Source: Rhizosphaericola sp047606825
Lineage (GTDB): Bacteria; Bacteroidota; Bacteroidia; Chitinophagales; Chitinophagaceae
DNA: 9,235 nucleotides
Direction: 5' to 3'
Assembly (NCBI GenBank): GCA_047606825.1
Contig: JASGDY010000096.1
Coordinates: 1-9,235, forward strand
A program made the position numbers and the translations under genes. The notes under the pieces are model-generated. The model did not search any database. It had not been told where the DNA came from and worked only from the letters and a program-made list of their open reading frames with translations. This document shows positions 5,079-9,235 of the stretch, piece after piece. Each line of letters starts with the position of its first letter. Within the stretch, counting starts at the first letter, position 1.

Positions 5079-7466
5079 ATGGTAAAAAAAAACAACCCTA
5101 GCATTTATTTGCTCTTCTTATTGGCAGTACTCACACTCGCTACACGTAACCTACACGCACAAAACAAGCAGGTCGGTGTCATTAACGGTAAAGTCTTGAA
5201 CGCTGACAAACAACCCGAAGAAAACGTCATCCTCGTATTGGAACCCTTGGGCAAGGAAACACGCACGGACGACGGCGGCGGTTTCCAGTTCAGGAACGTT
5301 CCTTATGGACAGTACACCATAGCCGTCAAGTCACTGGGCGTAAAGGGGCAGTCCATATCCGTCAATCTCAATGCCCCACAGACAACGGTAGAGACCATCC
5401 AACTGTCTGAAACAGCCGCAGAGCTGGACAAGGTCATCGTGACCGCATCGCTCAGCCACGTCAACAAAAACAGCGAACAGGTCGCCAGGATGCCGATGTC
5501 CTATATCGAAAACCCACAGAACTATGCAGTCATCCCAAGGGACGTATTACAAAACCAATTGGTAACAACTACGGAACAAGCACTACTCAACATACCCGGT
5601 GTCAGCAACCTATCCGTCGTAGGCGGAAGCGGTGGCTCATCGCTTACTTTCAAATCCCGCGGTTTCTCCAATGGTTCAGTTGTGTATAGGAATGGCATAG
5701 CCGCTGGATATGTCGCCTTGTCCGACCTTTTCGACGTGGAAAGAATCGAAGCCATCAAAGGACCGTCCGCCACTTTGTTCGGCGGCGGCGGCAACCAGGG
5801 AGCTTCCTACGGCGGTGTATTCAACTATATCACCAAACGTCCTTTGGAAGTCAAACGTGGCGAAGTGTCTTTCACCACGGGCAGCTACGAAATGACAAGG
5901 ACTACACTGGACTACAATGCACCTCTAAATGATGACAAGACAGCTTTGCTCCGTATCAACGGCATGTATGACAACCGCAATACGTTCCAGCAGATGCCGC
6001 AGAACAATGTAGGTTTTGCCCCAACTTTGTTGATAAGGGCTACGGACAAGCTGACCTTGCATTTTGATGCCTATTATTACAGAACTGTCCGCCCCATCTT
6101 CCTTTTCGGATTCAATGCGCCTCCCGGGGGAACGGACAACACCACCACTTATGCCGGAAATGTCAAGGATTTGGGTATAGACCCTTCCAATTCTTACGCC
6201 AACCCTGACTTCAACAGTACGCAACAGAACTGGGCTGTCATGGGTCAGGCAGAGTATAAGCTTTCCGACAAATGGATCTCACAGACCAATTTTTCGGTAG
6301 CCAGAAGCAACAACGAGACGCACTATATCAATCTGGTTGCGAACAAATCTTCCTCTACCGACACAGCTAGGATTACCAGAAACATCCTGGAAGTGCCTTA
6401 CAGCCAGCTATATGAACAGCAGTTCCAGCAAAACTTCATTGGTGATTTCAAAATCGGTTCCATGCGCAACAGGTTACTGATAGGGCTCGATTACCTTAGG
6501 TCCAATGTAGGCCAAGCTAGGGGAACAGTTGTCTACGACACGATTTATGCTACGGCTACCTTCGCCCAAAAACTCATCAAGAAAGCCAGAGTCGACAGTA
6601 TTGGCTCCCGTATAACCTATAGTGGCAGCAGGTCTTTGCAAAACAGCTATGGCGCCTACGTATCCGAAGTACTGAACATTACGGACAGGTTGTTGTTGAT
6701 GGCAAGTCTGCGTATCAACAGATTTGTGTTGGTCGACGGTTACCAACAGACCAGCTACTCCCCTAAACTGGGACTGTCTTACGAAATCATCGAAAACGCG
6801 CTCTCCGTCTACGGCAACTACAACAATGGCTACAACAATGTCAGCTACGTCGACTCCCTTGGCAATATACTCAAGCCCGAATATGCCAACCAGTGGGAAA
6901 GTGGTTTCAAGTTTGACGTGTTCCACCACCGCCTGACAGGTACGGTCAGCTACTACGACATCAAAGTCAAAAACGTTGCACGCGCTGTTTCCGGCACGAC
7001 TTACTATGTCCAGGACAATACGCAGAAAAGCCGTGGCGTTGACTTTGACATACTTGCCAACCCTATCCCGGGGCTGAATATTGCAATGGGTTATGGTTAC
7101 AATGACATCCGGTATTCTAAATACTATGGAACAAGCCAGGCAACAATCGAAGGCAACAGAGTGGAAGGTGCACCCTACCATGCCGGGAACATCTGGGCCA
7201 ACTATGGCTTCACTTCCGGTGTATTGAAAGGATTTGGCTTTGGTGCAGGTGGCAACGGACAGAGCAGCTCTTATACCAATAACCTCAATACCATCACCCT
7301 GAACGGTTACAAGGTGTTTGGCGCAAGCGTATTCTACGATGCCGCCAAGTTTAGACTGACTGCCAAGATAGACAATATCACCAACGAGAAATACTATACA
7401 TTCAACTCTTGGCTCATGGCCGGACCTACTAGGATGTTGGCGTTCAACGTAACTTACAGGTTCTAG
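5079..7466 (+). CDS. TonB-dependent siderophore-type outer-membrane receptor
   Basis: This is a 795-residue outer-membrane gated channel for uptake of an iron chelate, driven by TonB-ExbBD. A signal peptide ends near Ala27 (LHAQ). Residues 33-110 form a carboxypeptidase-regulatory-like beta-sandwich (INGKVLNADKQPEENV, FRNVPYGQYTIAVKSLG), common in Bacteroidota receptors. A TonB-box-like KVIVTAS follows at 118-124. The plug covers about 140-255 (NYAVIPRDVLQNQ, ALLNIPGVSNLS, FKSRGFS, VERIEAIKGPSATLFGG, GGVFNYITKRP). The barrel runs from about 262 to the C-terminal Phe (AFNVTYRF) and includes the siderophore-receptor motif LKPEYANQWESGFKFD from 598. Overall it is closest to FhuA/FpvA-like siderophore receptors. 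The ligand cannot be read from sequence. The start is supported by the basic MVKKN before the hydrophobic core. A PepSY protein gene follows beyond a terminator, and repeat copies flank the pair. Confidence 0.93.
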   Translation: MVKKNNPSIYLLFLLAVLTLATRNLHAQNKQVGVINGKVLNADKQPEENVILVLEPLGKETRTDDGGGFQFRNVPYGQYTIAVKSLGVKGQSISVNLNAPQTTVETIQLSETAAELDKVIVTASLSHVNKNSEQVARMPMSYIENPQNYAVIPRDVLQNQLVTTTEQALLNIPGVSNLSVVGGSGGSSLTFKSRGFSNGSVVYRNGIAAGYVALSDLFDVERIEAIKGPSATLFGGGGNQGASYGGVFNYITKRPLEVKRGEVSFTTGSYEMTRTTLDYNAPLNDDKTALLRINGMYDNRNTFQQMPQNNVGFAPTLLIRATDKLTLHFDAYYYRTVRPIFLFGFNAPPGGTDNTTTYAGNVKDLGIDPSNSYANPDFNSTQQNWAVMGQAEYKLSDKWISQTNFSVARSNNETHYINLVANKSSSTDTARITRNILEVPYSQLYEQQFQQNFIGDFKIGSMRNRLLIGLDYLRSNVGQARGTVVYDTIYATATFAQKLIKKARVDSIGSRITYSGSRSLQNSYGAYVSEVLNITDRLLLMASLRINRFVLVDGYQQTSYSPKLGLSYEIIENALSVYGNYNNGYNNVSYVDSLGNILKPEYANQWESGFKFDVFHHRLTGTVSYYDIKVKNVARAVSGTTYYVQDNTQKSRGVDFDILANPIPGLNIAMGYGYNDIRYSKYYGTSQATIEGNRVEGAPYHAGNIWANYGFTSGVLKGFGFGAGGNGQSSSYTNNLNTITLNGYKVFGASVFYDAAKFRLTAKIDNITNEKYYTFNSWLMAGPTRMLAFNVTYRF

Positions 7467-7544
7467 TGAGGCAAGAGGTATAAAGTTTGATTTGAAGCAC
7501 GAGGAAAAAACCAAATGCTTTACAGATAAACATTTCATTTCAGT

Positions 7545-7587
7545 AGGCACAACCCAGTAAAATGGGTTGTGCTTGCTTGTTTTTATT
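7545..7587 (+). terminator. Intrinsic terminator after the receptor gene
   Basis: GCACAACCCA (7547-7556) and TGGGTTGTGC (7563-7572) form a perfect 10-bp stem with loop GTAAAA, extended by a G-T and an A-T pair. The tail GCTTGTTTTTATT follows. It lies about 80 bases after the receptor stop codon and would limit read-through into the PepSY gene. Confidence 0.85.
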
Positions 7588-7647
7588 ATATTGTACGCTG
7601 CATAAAAATATGTAATGCACTCGGGCAATTAAAACCTAAATAAATGA

Positions 7648-7738
7648 TTAACACCTCACCGTCATTCCCGCGTAGGCGGGAATCCGATGTATTGTATATC
7701 AGATTCCGGCCTACGCGGGAATGACGGTGAGGTGTTAA
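7648..7738. repeat. 37-bp near-perfect inverted repeat with nested ATTCCCGC palindrome
   Basis: Arms 7648-7684 and 7702-7738 are inverted copies with a single mismatch (G7678 opposite G7708) around a 17-nt, partly pairable loop. The left arm contains the motif CGTCATTCCCGCGTAGG, a type of dispersed repeat seen in many bacterial genomes (similar to Neisseria dRS3-like sequences). Here two such units face each other. On the + strand the hairpin is followed by C and six T (7740-7745), so it could also serve as a back-up terminator behind the one at 7545-7587. It fills much of the 365-base gap between the receptor and PepSY genes. The rest of that gap is AT-rich and I see no gene in it. Confidence 0.9.
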
Positions 7739-7831
7739 CTTTTTTCAATATATATTTTATCCTACGTGAAGTATAAAGTATAGCATTAGCAGAAAAGCTG
7801 CGTCAACATTCTCAATTCTCAATTTCTTTTT

Positions 7832-8980
7832 ATGAACAAAACCAAATCCAAAAAATCAATCTTTAGCCGCGTCAACGCATGGCTGCACCTCTGGCTGGGT
7901 ATTTTCGCAGGTATCTTATTGGTCTTTGTCGCCCTGACCGGAACAATCGTCGTGTACGCCGATGAAATCATCGAATGGTCTGCCGGAAAAAGCCGCTACG
8001 TGGAAACCGTGAAAAACGAAAAAATACCACTCGAGACGGTACTCGCTAACCTGAAGAAACAAAATCCGAAAATCATGGTTTCAGAAGCAACCGTGTACAA
8101 AGACCCACGCCGAACCCTCCGGTTGAGGATTTTTGCCAGAGGAAAAGGTCTGTCGTTTATGTATCTGGACCCATACACAGGCCGAGTGCTCAAAAACGAC
8201 AAAGCTGCCAATTTTTTCTTCGTGGCAGCACACCTGCACGCCTCCCTCCTATGGCACGGCCCTGGCACCTGGATCGTGGACATCGCCACGGTCATCTTCC
8301 TGATAGAAATCATATCGGGCATCATCCTCTGGTGGCCCAAGAAGTGGAACAAACACACACGCGACGCCAGTTTCAAAATCAAATGGAACGCCAAGTTCAA
8401 ACGCGTCAACTATGACTTGCATAACGTACTCGGTTTTTATTCTTCCCTGCTGGCATTGGCACTGACCATCACCGGATTGATCATTGCATTCCAACCTGTT
8501 GCAGTCACGACAGCCAAAATCTTCGGCGGCGACATCGAGGTCAAGTGGCAGAAAAAAATGCCCAAAGCGGACTTTGGCAAAACGGCGGTGGCAGCGTATC
8601 CGCTTCTTGAAAATGAATTTGCACGACATCCCAAACAAAAAATGGCCCAGCTATGGACCTACAACGCCGACTCCTTAGGCTTCTACATGGTCATGACCGC
8701 GACAAACATGGGACTCAAAAGTGCAGAAAACCCCCATATCGCGGTATTTGACAAATACACGGGCGCACCGCTCTCCATACCGCCCGCCAGCCTCAAAGGT
8801 GAATACATAGAAAACACCGTATGGCAACTGCACATGGGTGCATGGATGGGACAGCTCGGCAAGTTATTGACGTTTATCTCTGGGCTTATATGTACGTCTC
8901 TCCCGATCACAGGTTTCCTGATATGGTGGCTCAAAGGAAAAAAATCAAAAAAGAAAATGCAACCCGCATTAGAAAAATAA
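7832..8980 (+). CDS. PepSY-associated TM helix protein (iron-regulated membrane protein type)
   Basis: This is a 382-residue inner-membrane protein of the PepSY_TM family (COG3182). Four membrane segments appear at about residues 20-43, 145-168, 198-222 and 341-367, with a long periplasmic PepSY-containing region after the first (about 44-140, including YLDPYTGRVL) and another after the third (about 223-335, including FDKYTGAPL). Conserved histidines near the membrane (His19 in WLHLWLG, His134/His136 in HLHASLLWHG, His197 in YDLHNVLGFY, His334 in QLHMGAW) are typical of the family and are candidate haem or metal ligands. Relatives next to siderophore receptors, such as Pseudomonas FpvG, take part in reducing and releasing iron from ferri-siderophores. 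That role is likely here by context but not proven. The ATG at 7832 precedes a basic stretch (KTKSKKS) and then helix 1. The TAA stop lies inside repeat copy 2. Confidence 0.9.
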   Translation: MNKTKSKKSIFSRVNAWLHLWLGIFAGILLVFVALTGTIVVYADEIIEWSAGKSRYVETVKNEKIPLETVLANLKKQNPKIMVSEATVYKDPRRTLRLRIFARGKGLSFMYLDPYTGRVLKNDKAANFFFVAAHLHASLLWHGPGTWIVDIATVIFLIEIISGIILWWPKKWNKHTRDASFKIKWNAKFKRVNYDLHNVLGFYSSLLALALTITGLIIAFQPVAVTTAKIFGGDIEVKWQKKMPKADFGKTAVAAYPLLENEFARHPKQKMAQLWTYNADSLGFYMVMTATNMGLKSAENPHIAVFDKYTGAPLSIPPASLKGEYIENTVWQLHMGAWMGQLGKLLTFISGLICTSLPITGFLIWWLKGKKSKKKMQPALEK

Positions 8981-9171
8981 TACGATTTTGATTTATATTT
9001 TAGACCAAAAATCCATTTGTGCTGTTCGGGATTTGCAATCCCGAACGCTTATCCGTGCATTTGCAATGCAATGCTATTTGAGGATTGTAAATCCGCCGAT
9101 ACTGCTTCAAGATTACAAATCCTGAAGAGCGGAGTAATAAAAACTATTGGTCTATATTGAATTTCATTATC
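8975..9171 (-). repeat. 197-bp multi-hairpin repeat element, copy 2 (inverted)
   Basis: This is the inverted partner of 4750-4946, 94% identical without gaps. The terminal repeats are TAGACCAA (9001-9008) and TTGGTCTA (9147-9154). The hairpin equivalent to copy-1 hairpin 4 (9024-9046) is unchanged. Those equivalent to hairpins 3, 2 and 1 (9050-9076, 9080-9096, 9105-9127) carry six of the eleven differences and pair less well. The left end overlaps the last codon and stop of the PepSY gene, and the right end lies 17 bases from the final terminator. Confidence 0.9.
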
Positions 9172-9188
9172 GTAAAACCTACCCACCC

Positions 9189-9231
9189 AAAAAGAGAAGG
9201 CATCGGATACCAACCGATGCCTTCTCTTTTT
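9189..9231. terminator. Bidirectional intrinsic terminator at the window end
   Basis: A perfect 18-bp stem is formed by 9189-9206 (AAAAAGAGAAGGCATCGG) and 9214-9231, with a 7-nt loop. The stem begins with five A and ends with five T, so each strand has a T-run at the 3' side of the hairpin. It can end transcription from the PepSY gene and from any leftward gene beyond the window. Confidence 0.9.
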
Positions 9232-9235
9232 AATG

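Noticed and set aside
6474..7628. Long - strand open frame (384 residues) opposite the receptor gene
   Set aside because: It is a shadow of the receptor frame. It crosses the receptor's terminator, shows no recognisable domain, and has the Val/Asp/Ile-rich composition expected from antisense of a barrel gene.
4750..9171. Classical composite transposon
   Set aside because: The flanking repeats are far too short to encode a transposase, none lies between them, and no target-site duplication is seen at the outer ends. Only non-autonomous mobility remains possible.

Overview
The window is chromosomal DNA of a Bacteroidota bacterium, probably of the Sphingobacteria type. The grounds are a DUF4293 protein (a family largely confined to this phylum), a TonB-dependent receptor with an N-terminal carboxypeptidase-regulatory-like domain, weak or absent Shine-Dalgarno sites, and -7 elements of the TAnnTTTG kind in front of the tRNA and ffh. 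I cannot name a genus. All seven complete protein genes lie on the + strand; the tRNA is on the - strand.

Region 1 (1-3303) is mostly housekeeping. It holds the possible tail of an unidentified gene, a 204-residue 2,3-bisphosphoglycerate-dependent phosphoglycerate mutase, a tRNA-Arg(CCG) converging on it with its own promoter, a self-cleaving-type XRE/S24 repressor followed by a 12-bp perfect palindrome, and ffh (SRP54). Region 2 (3427-4709) is a probable two-gene operon: a four-helix DUF4293 membrane protein and a secreted S1/P1-type zinc nuclease, closed by a strong intrinsic terminator.

Region 3 (4750-9231) looks like a bounded iron-uptake module: a siderophore-type TonB-dependent receptor and a PepSY-domain inner-membrane protein. 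In the usual model the receptor imports a ferric chelate across the outer membrane, and PepSY_TM proteins act at the inner membrane, some of them in ferri-siderophore reduction. The two genes are separated by a terminator and a large hairpin, so they may be transcribed separately.

The most striking non-coding feature is a pair of 197-bp elements in inverted orientation (4750-4946 and 8975-9171; 11 mismatches, no gaps) that bracket this module exactly. Each carries an 8-bp terminal inverted repeat and four successive stem-loops built on a common GATT-N3-AATC core. Outside each element lies a terminator (4676-4709 and 9189-9231), giving the symmetrical layout terminator, repeat, two genes, repeat, terminator. 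A second, unrelated 37-bp near-perfect inverted repeat (7648-7738) sits between the two genes. I see no transposase, integrase, CRISPR array, defence locus or other undescribed multi-gene system. The interest lies in the repeats, the putative operator repeats before the receptor gene, and an active-site substitution in the nuclease.
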